From contig JAGASK010000042.1 of assembly GCA_017621815.1 (NCBI GenBank), positions 1-58,735 of the forward strand: a stretch of DNA of 58,735 nucleotides, written 5' to 3'. A program made the translations under genes and the position numbers. A model generated the notes under the pieces. The model was not told the DNA's origin, did not search any database, and was given only the letters and a program-made list of their open reading frames with translations. The number at the start of each line of letters is the position of its first letter. Positions within the stretch are counted from its first letter, which is position 1. Below, piece by piece: positions 36,168 through 45,251 of the stretch. Source of the DNA: Lachnospiraceae bacterium (GTDB lineage Bacteria > Bacillota > Clostridia > Lachnospirales > Lachnospiraceae).

Positions 36168-36641
36168 CTATTCCGCAAGGTCAGCTGTATTCATCAGCTC
36201 TCCTTCTACCTTTTCCACATACAGGTGACCGTCCAGATGCTCTATTTCATGACAGAAAGCTCTGGCAAGCAGCTCTGTTCCCTCAATTTCAAAGGGCTGA
36301 AGATTTTCATCATAAGCCTTTACCTTCACATAATTGGGACGGGTCACAACCCCCGTCTTTCCGGGAACACTCAGGCATCCCTCGTTTCCCGTCTGCTCTC
36401 CGCTTGTTTCCATAATCACGGGGTTAATCAATAAAACAGGGTCTTCTCCCGTAACATCAACCACCACTATTCTTTTTAAAATGCCAACCTGAGGCGCTGC
36501 CAGCCCCACACCGTCCGCATCATACATGGTATCAAACATATCCTGAATCAGGTCTTTGGTTCTTTTCGTAACCTCAGTAACCTCTTTGCAGTTTTTATTC
36601 AATACGGGATCTCCTATTTCTCTTATGTTTCTGATTGCCAT
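36168..36641 (-). CDS. def: Peptide deformylase
   Basis: Metal hydrolase that removes the N-formyl group from new proteins. Start at 36641 gives 157 aa with AAGGAAT upstream; a longer frame would overlap priA. All three motifs are visible: GVGLAAPQVG near 41-50, EGCLSVPG near 87-94 and HEIEHLDG near 128-135 (two His ligands and catalytic Glu). Located between priA and fmt. Confidence 0.97.
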   Translation of the reverse strand: MAIRNIREIGDPVLNKNCKEVTEVTKRTKDLIQDMFDTMYDADGVGLAAPQVGILKRIVVVDVTGEDPVLLINPVIMETSGEQTGNEGCLSVPGKTGVVTRPNYVKVKAYDENLQPFEIEGTELLARAFCHEIEHLDGHLYVEKVEGELMNTADLAE

Positions 36642-36663
36642 TTTCTTATTCCTTTCCTTTCTG

Positions 36664-38913
36664 TCAAAATCTGTCCACAGGATCAAAATCAAACTGGACA
36701 TTCAGCTTATTTTCTGTCTGCTTCAGATAATTTTCTATAATTTCCCTGGCTTCAATGAGCTTTTCATAATTCCTGTGTTTACAGTATAGCACAAAACGGT
36801 AAATATCATTTATTTTTGATATGGATGCCCGGGCAGGCCCAATCACCTGAATCCGGTCGGCAGTTTCCTTTTTTTTTCCGGTCTCCCTTATTAAACAGTT
36901 TCCTATAGCCTTCGCCGTCTGCTCTCCTTCCTGCTCATCCTTTGCAGTAATTAAAACTGCCATCATATGGGATACCGGAGGATATCCGGCCAGTTCCCGA
37001 TACAGCACTTCTTCTTCATAAAAGGCTTCGTAATCCTGTTTGGCCGCACGTTTGATGCTGTAATGCTCCGGACGGTAAGTCTGAATAACCACTTCTCCCG
37101 GCTTTTCTCCTCTTCCGGCTCTTCCCGCCGCCTGGGTCAGAAGCTGAAAGGTACGCTCCCCACACCTGTAATCACTGTCATTTAAAGATAAATCCGCCGC
37201 CAGCACCCCAACTAAAGTAACAAGGGGAAAATCATGTCCTTTTACAATCATCTGGGTACCTACAAGAATATCTGCCCGCCCTTCCGAAAAAGCAGACAAA
37301 ATTTCTTCGTAGCTGTCCTTTTTTCTGGTAGTGTCGGCATCCATGCGCAGCACCCGGACTCCCGGAAATTTTTTATAAAGCTGTTCTTCAATCTGCTGGG
37401 TACCTGCCTTAAATCCCAGAATATACGGCGATGAGCAGGAAGGACATTTATCCGGCTGTCTTGTCTCATAGCCGCAGTAATGACATACCATCTTCCCGCC
37501 CATATGCTGGGAAAGGGACACATCACAATGAGGACACTTCATCACATAGCCGCAGCTGCGGCAGGACACAAAGCCTGCGTACCCCCTGCGGTTCAAAAAG
37601 AGAATAATCTGTTCCTTCCGTTCCAGTCTCTGTTTTATCAGCTCCTGAAGCTTCATGCTGAAAATGGAGCGGTTTCCATTTTTTAATTCTTCCCTTAAAT
37701 CCACTGTGTAAACAGAAGGCAGGCTGCCTCCGGTCAATCGTCTGGTTAAAGTAAACAGCTCATATTCACCGCTCTTTGCCCTGTAATAGGCTTCCAGGGA
37801 AGGCGTTGCCGAGCCAAGCACCAGACTTGCGTTTTTCATCTGCGCAAGATACCGGGCAGTTTCCCTTGCGTGATACCGGGGCATGGACTCACTTTTATAG
37901 CTGGTCTCATGCTCCTCATCCATTACAATCAGCCCCAGCTTCGGAAAAGGTACAAACAACGCCGAGCGGGGACCGATAATCACATCAATTTCGCCATTTT
38001 TTGCCCGCTCACACTGGTCATATTTTTCACCTGCCGAAAGGGTGGAATTCATAACAGACACCCTGTCTCCGAATCTTTTATAAAAACGAAGCAAAGTCTG
38101 ATAAGTCAGAGCAATTTCCGGAATCAGCATAATACACTGCTTTCCCTTTGTCACCACCGCTTCAATTAAGCTGAGATAAACCTCCGTCTTGCCGCTTCCC
38201 GTAATTCCATGTATCAGATAGGTCTTACGGATTCCACTGTCATAATCGGCAAGAATCTTATCCCTGATAAATTTCTGTTCATCGCTCAAAACTTTTCCGG
38301 CTTCCGGTCCTGTTTCAAGCTTCACCGGATTTCTGTAATAACTTTCCGCCTCTATGGAAAGTACGCCCTGGCTCTCCAGACTTCTCAGGGAAGCAGAAGA
38401 AACACCCAGATTTTTTGTCATCAGTTCATAAGGAAGCACCGGCTCCTTTACAAGCTCTGAAAGAACTCTTGCCCTGGCGCTTTGCTTCTTTCTTAAACAT
38501 TCCCCCAGAAGGGAAACTGCCTCTTCCTTAGTGACAAGCCTTGTAATCTTCTTCTTTTCCCTGGGCTTCATAGTCTGCCTGATGGGCAAAACTGTTTTTA
38601 AAGCCGCTATCATGGTGCAGCCATAGGTGTGCCTTAAAAATGCGGCAAGCTTCACCGCATCCTCTTCCATGGAAACGCTGCCCTTAACTACCTGAAACAC
38701 TTCCTTCATTTTATCAGGCGGATATTCTGCCTTATCCGTAATTTCCACAACATACCCCTGACGCAGGCGGTTTCCTGTTCCGAATGGCACCGTCACACAG
38801 GTTCCTACATCCAATATTCCATAAAGGGCAGCAGGTATTTTATATTGAAAGGCTCTATCCACTTTTTCATGGGAGATATCAATAATGATATTCGCATATC
38901 TGCCCTCTGTCAT
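36664..38913 (-). CDS. priA: Primosomal protein N' (PriA helicase)
   Basis: Superfamily 2 3'-5' helicase that restarts stalled replication forks. The 749 aa protein has an N-terminal DNA-binding domain, Walker A GITGSGKTEVY near 235, DEEH near 330 and a zinc-binding insert with cysteine pairs CRSCGYVMKCPHC, CHYCG and CPSC between about 450 and 500. A C-terminal helicase motif is GRAGRGEKPG. It starts four bases after the murE stop, so the two are co-transcribed although functionally unrelated. Confidence 0.96.
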   Translation of the reverse strand: MTEGRYANIIIDISHEKVDRAFQYKIPAALYGILDVGTCVTVPFGTGNRLRQGYVVEITDKAEYPPDKMKEVFQVVKGSVSMEEDAVKLAAFLRHTYGCTMIAALKTVLPIRQTMKPREKKKITRLVTKEEAVSLLGECLRKKQSARARVLSELVKEPVLPYELMTKNLGVSSASLRSLESQGVLSIEAESYYRNPVKLETGPEAGKVLSDEQKFIRDKILADYDSGIRKTYLIHGITGSGKTEVYLSLIEAVVTKGKQCIMLIPEIALTYQTLLRFYKRFGDRVSVMNSTLSAGEKYDQCERAKNGEIDVIIGPRSALFVPFPKLGLIVMDEEHETSYKSESMPRYHARETARYLAQMKNASLVLGSATPSLEAYYRAKSGEYELFTLTRRLTGGSLPSVYTVDLREELKNGNRSIFSMKLQELIKQRLERKEQIILFLNRRGYAGFVSCRSCGYVMKCPHCDVSLSQHMGGKMVCHYCGYETRQPDKCPSCSSPYILGFKAGTQQIEEQLYKKFPGVRVLRMDADTTRKKDSYEEILSAFSEGRADILVGTQMIVKGHDFPLVTLVGVLAADLSLNDSDYRCGERTFQLLTQAAGRAGRGEKPGEVVIQTYRPEHYSIKRAAKQDYEAFYEEEVLYRELAGYPPVSHMMAVLITAKDEQEGEQTAKAIGNCLIRETGKKKETADRIQVIGPARASISKINDIYRFVLYCKHRNYEKLIEAREIIENYLKQTENKLNVQFDFDPVDRF

Positions 38914-38917
38914 ATTG

Positions 38918-40396
38918 TCAGCTCCTGTCTTTTCTTTCCCTCAGTATATCCGCGATCAAATCTCTTTCATCCATAGGGTACTTCACCCCTTTGATTTCCT
39001 GATAATCCTCATGTCCTTTGCCTGCCAGAACAATAATATCCCCCGGCTGTCCGTTATCGATTGCATAGGCAATGGCTTCCTTCCTGTCACAGATTTCCAG
39101 AAATTTTCCGTCAGTCTTTGCCATGCCTGTTTCTATATCATGAATAATGTCAAGCGGCTCTTCAAATCTGGGATTGTCAGATGTAATGATGGTCAGGTCA
39201 GCCAGTCTGCCGCTGACTTCTCCCATTTCGTAACGACGCAGTTTTGAGCGGTTTCCGCCGCAGCCAAACAGACATACCAGCCTGCCCGGATTGTATTCCC
39301 TCAAGGTAGATAAAAGGCTCTCAAGGCTCATGGCATTATGGGCATAATCAATCAGCAATGTAAACTTATCCGATACGGGAACCATCTCTATCCTTCCCTT
39401 TACATGGGCTTTTAAAAGCGCCTTCTGTATTTTTGCTTCCTCTACCTGAAAATGCCTGCATACGGCAATGGCGGTAAGAGCATTATATACGCTGAATCTT
39501 CCGGGGGTTGGAACCTCTACCCTGAAATCCATTCTGCCCTTTACATGAAAATCAATGCCAAGCTCGCCGGGCTTATTCACCAGTTTCAAATCCTCTGCAT
39601 ACAAATCGGCCTCAGGATTAAAGCCATAAGTTTCTATATCACAGGTGTGTCCCTGAATCACCGCTTCCATATGGGCATCATCCATGTTTACAATCCCATG
39701 GCGGCACTGCCTGAATAAAAGCCCCTTACATGCCTGATATTCCTCAAAATCCTCATGTTCATTGGGTCCGATATGATCTGGGGACAAATTGGTAAAAATG
39801 CCGATTTCGAAGGTAAAGCCCTGGGTTCTGTGAAGCTTAAGCCCCTGGGATGCCACCTCCATAACAACAATTTCACAGCCTGCATCCGCCATCCGCCTGA
39901 AATACTGCTGCAGCAAAAAAGATTCCGGTGTTGTGTTATTTGCCGGAATATGCTCATCTCCGATAATTTCTTCAATCGTTCCTATTAATCCCACCTTATG
40001 GCCTGCTGCTTCCAAAATGGATTTAATCAGGTAAGTAGTTGTGGTTTTTCCCTTAGTGCCGGTAATGCCGATAATTTTCATTTCATCTGCGGGGTGTCCG
40101 AAATAAGCCGCTGCGATAAATGCCATGGCATATCTGGTATCTTCTACCTTAATCACGGTAATATCATATTCCTCAGGAATCTCCACTTCCTTTTGAACCA
40201 CTAAAGCAGCTGCCCCTTTCCGGGCTGCCTCTAAAGCAAAGCTGTGTCCATCCACATTATAGCCGCAGATGCAGATAAACAGGCAGTCCCTGCTTATTTT
40301 TCTGGAATCGTATACTACTTCATTTACTCTTTTGTTAAGGCTGCCTCTTACACACCGGTAGGACAGTCCTTCTAACAGTTCTGCACATTGAAACAT
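38918..40396 (-). CDS. murE: UDP-MurNAc-tripeptide synthetase, meso-DAP type
   Basis: Adds the third amino acid to UDP-MurNAc-L-Ala-D-Glu. The 492 aa protein has the ATP loop GTKGKTTT (113-120), the TTPES substrate motif near 155-159, and DNPR at 407-410. DNPR is the signature of enzymes that use meso-diaminopimelate rather than lysine, so the wall is predicted to be of the DAP type. It is outside the dcw cluster here, leading an operon with priA, def and fmt, and has a candidate promoter close upstream. Confidence 0.96.
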   Translation of the reverse strand: MFQCAELLEGLSYRCVRGSLNKRVNEVVYDSRKISRDCLFICICGYNVDGHSFALEAARKGAAALVVQKEVEIPEEYDITVIKVEDTRYAMAFIAAAYFGHPADEMKIIGITGTKGKTTTTYLIKSILEAAGHKVGLIGTIEEIIGDEHIPANNTTPESFLLQQYFRRMADAGCEIVVMEVASQGLKLHRTQGFTFEIGIFTNLSPDHIGPNEHEDFEEYQACKGLLFRQCRHGIVNMDDAHMEAVIQGHTCDIETYGFNPEADLYAEDLKLVNKPGELGIDFHVKGRMDFRVEVPTPGRFSVYNALTAIAVCRHFQVEEAKIQKALLKAHVKGRIEMVPVSDKFTLLIDYAHNAMSLESLLSTLREYNPGRLVCLFGCGGNRSKLRRYEMGEVSGRLADLTIITSDNPRFEEPLDIIHDIETGMAKTDGKFLEICDRKEAIAYAIDNGQPGDIIVLAGKGHEDYQEIKGVKYPMDERDLIADILRERKDRS

Positions 40397-40421
40397 AAGC
40401 TATCCCTCTTTTCCTTATAAT

Positions 40422-40450
40422 AAAATAGCATGAAAACCTGTTTTTTTCAA
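40422..40450 (-). promoter_or_regulatory. Candidate murE promoter
   Basis: Minus strand TTGAAA (40445-40450), 17 bases, TATTTT (40422-40427) with a TGC before it as an extended -10. Transcription would start near 40415, only about 20 bases before murE. The rest of the 315-base gap holds a palindrome and the recJ terminator. Confidence 0.45.
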
Positions 40451-40611
40451 CTTATAATGGCGGCCGACGGACTTTTGCAGCCATACGGCAGTTTTTAATG
40501 TATATGTTAGCACATTTTTTCGATATGCTTAATTTTTTGTTTAGATGATTTTAGATTTTTATAATGAAGTGGACACATTTTGTACACATTTTCCATTTAT
40601 TATAAATATCA

Positions 40612-40635
40612 AGATAGTTGAACAACTCACTATCT
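40612..40635. repeat. Nested palindrome upstream of murE
   Basis: AGATAGT (40612-40618) pairs with ACTATCT (40629-40635), while AGTTG (40616-40620) can instead pair with CAACT (40623-40627), giving two competing hairpins. Function not evident. Confidence 0.5.
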
Positions 40636-40650
40636 CCCCCCTCATAAGAA

Positions 40651-40687
40651 AGCAAAGCCTCCGGCATCCCCCGGAGGCTTTTGCTTT
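40651..40687 (-). terminator. Terminator after recJ
   Basis: GCCTCCGG (40657-40664) pairs with CCGGAGGC (40671-40678), extended by AAA/TTT and GC/GC around a one-base bulge. The minus-strand 3' side reads TTTGCTTTCTT. It lies about 25 bases past the recJ stop. Confidence 0.7.
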
Positions 40688-40711
40688 GCGTGCTGTTGTT
40701 TAGTAGTGTTA

Positions 40712-42493
40712 TCAGCAGTAATGCTGCATTACAATCTGAATGTTTTCCCTTCCCGCAAAATAATTAAGGTCAGGATAATACGCCATGCTGATAGGCGCTT
40801 CTTCTTTTTCCAGATGGCTGTCATACAGCCGCTGTCTTGTGCTTTCGCCGAATTTTTCCGCAAGAAATTCATCAAAGCTTTCCAAATCCCCGAAATATAT
40901 CATATCAAAGGAATGTCCTTCTTCATCCGCTATCAGATACTTTCCCACATTTTTATTCTTACCGAGAATTCTGCCCCTTAAAAGACTTATGTTTTTCTGG
41001 GCAAACAGGGGCTTTTGATTTCCCACCCCAAAGGGCTCTAAATAAGACAGTTCTTTAATGAAGGCTTTACTTACATAAGACAGGGGCATGGGCACATCGA
41101 TATGCACCACCTCTTCAAAATCTTCCTCCGTCAAAGTACAGTTCTGATTCAACGCCTGTCTGAAACGTTCAACATCCTCTTCCCCTGCAAGAGAAAGCCC
41201 TGCCGCCATTTTATGTCCGCCGAATTTTGTAAATAATTCCTTACATTTTGTCATTTCCTCATACATGGAATAGCTTTCAATGGAGCGTCCGCTGCCTTTT
41301 ATTCCCTCTTCTCCCCTGGTCAGCACAAAAGCAGGCTTTCCGAACTTTTCCCTGACCTTGCCCGCTATAATTCCCGCCAGGCTTTCATGGCAGTCCGGAA
41401 GATAGACAACAAGTACTCTGTCATCCTTAAGACAGCTCTTTTCCACCTGCTCCACGGCCTCTTTTACGCCGTCTTCGGTCATTTTTTTACGGCTGTCATT
41501 TAAGCTTTTTAAATCCGTGGCAATAATGACTGCATCTTTCCATTCCCGCTCTTCAAACAAACGAAGAGCCCTGTCTGCCGTATCCAGCCGCCCCGTGGCA
41601 TTTAAGCAGGGACCGATAATAAAGCCTGCATGATAAGGAGTGATTTCCTTCTCCTCAATACCGTTGACTAAAAGAAGAGCCTTCAGTCCGAAATTCCCGG
41701 TTTCTTTCATGGCTTTCAGCCCGTATTTTACAATGATACGGTTTTCATCCCGCAGCTCCATGACATCACAGACCGTGGCAAGAGCCGCAAAAGGAAGAAG
41801 CTCATCCAAAACAGCCTTCTTTCTGCCCTCCGGCTCTCCTTTTCTTATAAACAGCGCCTCAATCAGCTTGTAAGCCACTACAGCGCCGCAAATCTGCTTA
41901 AAAGGATAATGACAGTCCTGCTGCTTGGGGTCAATAACCGCATCAGCCCCGGGAATAAGATATTCTTTCTTTCCGTTTTCTTCCTCGAAAGGCACCTCAT
42001 GATGATCCGTTACCACCACTGTCATTCCCATTTCTTTCGCCTGAGCAATCTGAGGGGCTGCGGCAATGCCGTTGTCGCAGGTAATAATAGTATCTATACC
42101 ATCACGCCCGGCATCTTCAATTAATCCCTCATTCAATCCGTATCCGTCTTTTATCCGGTGGGGAATTACTCTGTCCGCCTTACCTGAAAGCTCTCCGATT
42201 CCCCGGAGCAATATATAGGTGGAACAAATGCCGTCCACATCATAATCCCCTATTATCCGCACGGGAACCCCTGCTTCTATTTTAGCAAGAATAATTTCCA
42301 CAGCTTTTTCCATATCCTTCATTAAAAAAGGGCTGTGCAAATCCGTAAGATTCCCCGTCAGGAATTTACGGATGTCCTCATCCTCTGTTACCTCCCTGTT
42401 TCTCATAATCCTGGCGAGCACCGGCGTAATATTGTACTTTTCCGCTATTTTATTGAAATCTGCCTTCTTGGCAGCTACCATCCATTTTGCCAT
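40712..42493 (-). CDS. recJ: Single-stranded-DNA exonuclease RecJ
   Basis: 5'-3' single-strand DNA exonuclease of the DHH family for recombination and repair. The 593 aa protein has DYDVDGICS near 82-90, DNGIAA near 139, the DHH motif in VVTDHHEVP near 155-163 and a DHHA1 region with GGHKMAAGLSL near 413-423. An OB-type domain forms the C-terminal part. It follows the AstE-like gene by three bases, so the peptide-modification operon may read into it; functionally it looks independent. Confidence 0.95.
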   Translation of the reverse strand: MAKWMVAAKKADFNKIAEKYNITPVLARIMRNREVTEDEDIRKFLTGNLTDLHSPFLMKDMEKAVEIILAKIEAGVPVRIIGDYDVDGICSTYILLRGIGELSGKADRVIPHRIKDGYGLNEGLIEDAGRDGIDTIITCDNGIAAAPQIAQAKEMGMTVVVTDHHEVPFEEENGKKEYLIPGADAVIDPKQQDCHYPFKQICGAVVAYKLIEALFIRKGEPEGRKKAVLDELLPFAALATVCDVMELRDENRIIVKYGLKAMKETGNFGLKALLLVNGIEEKEITPYHAGFIIGPCLNATGRLDTADRALRLFEEREWKDAVIIATDLKSLNDSRKKMTEDGVKEAVEQVEKSCLKDDRVLVVYLPDCHESLAGIIAGKVREKFGKPAFVLTRGEEGIKGSGRSIESYSMYEEMTKCKELFTKFGGHKMAAGLSLAGEEDVERFRQALNQNCTLTEEDFEEVVHIDVPMPLSYVSKAFIKELSYLEPFGVGNQKPLFAQKNISLLRGRILGKNKNVGKYLIADEEGHSFDMIYFGDLESFDEFLAEKFGESTRQRLYDSHLEKEEAPISMAYYPDLNYFAGRENIQIVMQHYC

Positions 42494-42496
42494 AGC

Positions 42497-43435
42497 TTAT
42501 CTGTTCTCCCTTAAGGAAATCAGTTTAATTACCGCCGTATCCTCATAAGTCATGGGCTCGTCATGCATAAACAGAACTATACCGTCCCAGGGAGCATAAA
42601 GACAGTCCTTTACTTCACCTTCATAAGCATCAATAATCCGGGCAAGAAGCTGCCCCTTGTGCACTTCCTCATTAACCTTTACACAGCATTCAAAAAATCC
42701 CGCTTCCTTTGTTCTCACACTGATTAAATCCTTATCATCCACCACCTGGGAAATATAACCGTCATGCCCCGCATAGGTAAGCACGCCCTCTTTATCCAGG
42801 AAATTAAGAATGCCCTTTACTGCAAGCTTAGCGCTGTCCTCATCCACCTTTTCCGTATTGGATGTATAAATGCTGAAGGCATGAGTCTCCCAAATCTGCC
42901 AGTTATAATTCAGGGTTGTGGTATCATAAGGTCTGGGATTTCGCAGCACAATATATGGAAAGCCGAATTCTTTCGCCATTTCCACATCTTCAAAGCCTGT
43001 TTTCATCATCCTTACATGGGGAATAAAAGCCCCCGGCATATAAAAGGAAGCAAATTGTATGCCGTATACATACTCCTTAATAATATCAAATGCCTTGGCT
43101 GCAATTCTCTGAGTGGTTTCTCCCAGATGATACCCCGGAAACATACGGTTGATATCCGTGTTGTCCGTAGGGAAAAATCTCTTTTTAATATTCATGGAAC
43201 TGGGATTTAAGGAGGGGATTACCAGTATTTCTTTTCCCTCTTTTAATTTTCCTGCCTTTTCCAGTTCCTTAAGCCGCCTGATAACCTGAGAGCAGGTATA
43301 AAGCTGCTGCACCTCATTTCCTCTGATGCTGCCTACAATGCAGACTGCTTTTTCGCCTTTTCCGAACCGGTACCCTGTAACCCGGAAGGTGTCCCGGTAC
43401 AATGACTGTATTTCAAATAAAGTTTCTTTTACCAT
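42497..43435 (-). CDS. AstE/AspA family protein, predicted non-catalytic paralog
   Basis: A 312 aa protein of the succinylglutamate desuccinylase/aspartoacylase (M14-like) fold. It aligns along its length with the next gene upstream, sharing the NRMFPG motif at 96-101, but the zinc ligand His42 of that protein is Arg38 here, His129 is Phe128, and the catalytic Glu191 position is Tyr190; only Glu41 remains. It is therefore probably not a metallopeptidase and may be a binding or regulatory partner. It overlaps its paralog by seven bases, so equimolar synthesis is likely. The C-terminal domain keeps the family beta-rich region. Confidence 0.9.
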   Translation of the reverse strand: MVKETLFEIQSLYRDTFRVTGYRFGKGEKAVCIVGSIRGNEVQQLYTCSQVIRRLKELEKAGKLKEGKEILVIPSLNPSSMNIKKRFFPTDNTDINRMFPGYHLGETTQRIAAKAFDIIKEYVYGIQFASFYMPGAFIPHVRMMKTGFEDVEMAKEFGFPYIVLRNPRPYDTTTLNYNWQIWETHAFSIYTSNTEKVDEDSAKLAVKGILNFLDKEGVLTYAGHDGYISQVVDDKDLISVRTKEAGFFECCVKVNEEVHKGQLLARIIDAYEGEVKDCLYAPWDGIVLFMHDEPMTYEDTAVIKLISLRENR

Positions 43436-44361
43436 TTCAATATTCTTCCAATCAATGAGCCTTCATCCACAATGGGATATTCCCTGATGGTGAACAGAAT
43501 GCCGTCCACCGGAGATTCTATTCTGTCAAGCACCTTGCCTGTCAGGGGATGAATGATATCACCGATATGTTCTCCTTTATGTATTTTTTCCCAGTGTTTT
43601 GCTTCCTTTATGAAAACACCCGAAACGGAAGCATTTAAAAAGCATACATCATCATTATTGTCCGATATGACTGGCTGTCTGGGAGTGATGGTTTCTCCCT
43701 GCCAGATACCCATGACCTGCATGAGGTGAAAAATACCGTCCACAAGCTGATAACAGTATTCTTTCGTAATCCGCATTCCCACGCCCATTTCCACTACTAA
43801 AGTGGGAGTTCCCCTGCTGTTTAAGGAGTGGGCAAGAGTGGCTTCCAAAACGGTATTGGCACCATGCACCCAGATAAAATCCACATTCAGTTCTTTCGCA
43901 TAAGGTACCAGAATATCCTTATGAAGCTCATTAATCCTCACCTGGGGCACCTCTGTTAAATAAATATTGCTGGCATGAATATCAATGCACATATCGCTGC
44001 CGCATAAATCCTTAACAATTTCCGCCGCAAGAAACTCTGTCATGGAGCCTTCCGTATTTCCCGGAAACAGCCTGTTCATATCCAGGTCAAAGGCCGGAAT
44101 TCCCCTTGTAATGGAATCGATTCCCAAAGGGTTCATTGCAGGATAAATATCCACTGTTCCCGTCAGGAAGTGCTTTTGTTCTTCTATCCTCCTGATGAGT
44201 TCAAAGCAGACATACTGCCCCTCCAGCTCATCCCCGTGAATTCCTGTCACTATGCTGATTCTTTTACCGGAATCTTTTCCCTCTTCCGGCATAATCCGAT
44301 TTTTTTGAATCTTAAGGCTTTCATCCAGCGGCATTTCCACGCTGGCAACTGTTGTTATCAT
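43429..44361 (-). CDS. AstE/AspA family metallohydrolase
   Basis: A 310 aa zinc hydrolase of the succinylglutamate desuccinylase/aspartoacylase family, which cleaves acyl groups from amino acids. Ligands are visible: GIHGDE with His42 and Glu45, DIHAS with His129, NRLFPG (96-101) for substrate carboxylate binding, and Glu191 in VVEMG as the catalytic base. Neither succinylglutamate nor aspartate catabolism genes are nearby; the context is ATP-grasp and transglutaminase genes, so the substrate is more likely the product of that operon (inference). GAGGT precedes the ATG. A palindromic repeat lies just upstream. Confidence 0.93.
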   Translation of the reverse strand: MITTVASVEMPLDESLKIQKNRIMPEEGKDSGKRISIVTGIHGDELEGQYVCFELIRRIEEQKHFLTGTVDIYPAMNPLGIDSITRGIPAFDLDMNRLFPGNTEGSMTEFLAAEIVKDLCGSDMCIDIHASNIYLTEVPQVRINELHKDILVPYAKELNVDFIWVHGANTVLEATLAHSLNSRGTPTLVVEMGVGMRITKEYCYQLVDGIFHLMQVMGIWQGETITPRQPVISDNNDDVCFLNASVSGVFIKEAKHWEKIHKGEHIGDIIHPLTGKVLDRIESPVDGILFTIREYPIVDEGSLIGRILKW

Positions 44362-44390
44362 TTTTTGTTACCTCATTCCCTTATTTAATT

Positions 44391-44429
44391 CATGACAATA
44401 GAAAGTTCGCAAAGCGTGCTTTCTATTGT
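44391..44429. repeat. Dispersed palindromic repeat, best copy
   Basis: ACAATAGAAAG (44395-44405) pairs perfectly with CTTTCTATTGT (44419-44429) around TTCGCAAAGCGTG. The loop itself contains CGCAAAGCG. Related sequences occur at 3121-3157, 7789-7823 and 11086-11118. It lies inside the ATP-grasp operon, in the 98-base gap before the AstE genes, where it could stabilise or attenuate the mRNA. Confidence 0.8.
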
Positions 44430-44459
44430 TTTAAGAAGCGGCAGCTTTCGCCACAGCTC

Positions 44460-45248
44460 CTACTGCTTATCACAGACAACTACCCTGATATCCTGCTTCT
44501 GCTTTGCCATTCCGGTAAACACGCCTTTATTGACAACACAGTCATCATAATCTCTTCCGTGGGATATTTTAATGTAATTGTCATCCACCAGCACATTATT
44601 GGTGGCATCCAGCCCGTACCATTTCCCGTCTGCCTCCATTTCCACCCATGCGTGGGAAAAGCCTTCCCCAATCATCATTCCCACTACATATCTTGCGGGA
44701 ATTTTCAGCATCCGAAGAAGGGCAATCAAAATGTGGGCGTAATCCTGACAGACACCCCTTCCAAGCTCCATAGCTTCTTCCGCAGTGGTCAGGTAAGTAG
44801 TTACCCCCTTTTCATAAATAAAATCCTCATAAATTTTATGCATGAGAAAAACTCCCTTATCATAAGCAGACCAGTTTTTTGCAAATGACAAAGAAGCCAT
44901 ATACTCCTTTAAGTATCTGCCGGGCTTTGTGTATCCTGACGGATATTTAAAAATTCCAAGCTGATGAGAGGGCAATGCCTTTTCACAACTGTCAAGTCCG
45001 GTGAGAGCCGTTCCCTCCACCTTTACATGAAACATACTGTGTGATTCCTCCACCATCCCGTATATTTCCCTGTTTCCAAAGGAATCCCTGCTTTCACTGT
45101 ATTTAGGAACCGGCTCAATCCTTAAGTCCACGCCCTCGATGAACTGGCATTCATTACTTTCCGGTATACACTTTAACGTAAAGCGGTGATTCCTTACAGG
45201 CTCTGAAAATTCAAACAGCATTTCATAAGTAAAATGCAGGTTTTTCAC
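44460..45248 (-). CDS. Transglutaminase-like protein
   Basis: A 262 aa protein with a bacterial transglutaminase N-terminal beta domain (about 1-110) and a transglutaminase/protease-like catalytic domain. The triad is Cys167 in GVCQDYAH, His199 in FSHAWVE and Asp214 in GLDATN. No signal peptide, so cytoplasmic. Start is GTG with GGAGGTG upstream, three bases after the alpha-E gene. Proteins of this type are repeatedly found with alpha-E and permuted ATP-grasp proteins and are proposed to act as peptidases or amide-bond transferases on the ATP-grasp product; no substrate is established. Confidence 0.93.
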   Translation of the reverse strand: MKNLHFTYEMLFEFSEPVRNHRFTLKCIPESNECQFIEGVDLRIEPVPKYSESRDSFGNREIYGMVEESHSMFHVKVEGTALTGLDSCEKALPSHQLGIFKYPSGYTKPGRYLKEYMASLSFAKNWSAYDKGVFLMHKIYEDFIYEKGVTTYLTTAEEAMELGRGVCQDYAHILIALLRMLKIPARYVVGMMIGEGFSHAWVEMEADGKWYGLDATNNVLVDDNYIKISHGRDYDDCVVNKGVFTGMAKQKQDIRVVVCDKQ

Positions 45249-45251
45249 TGC

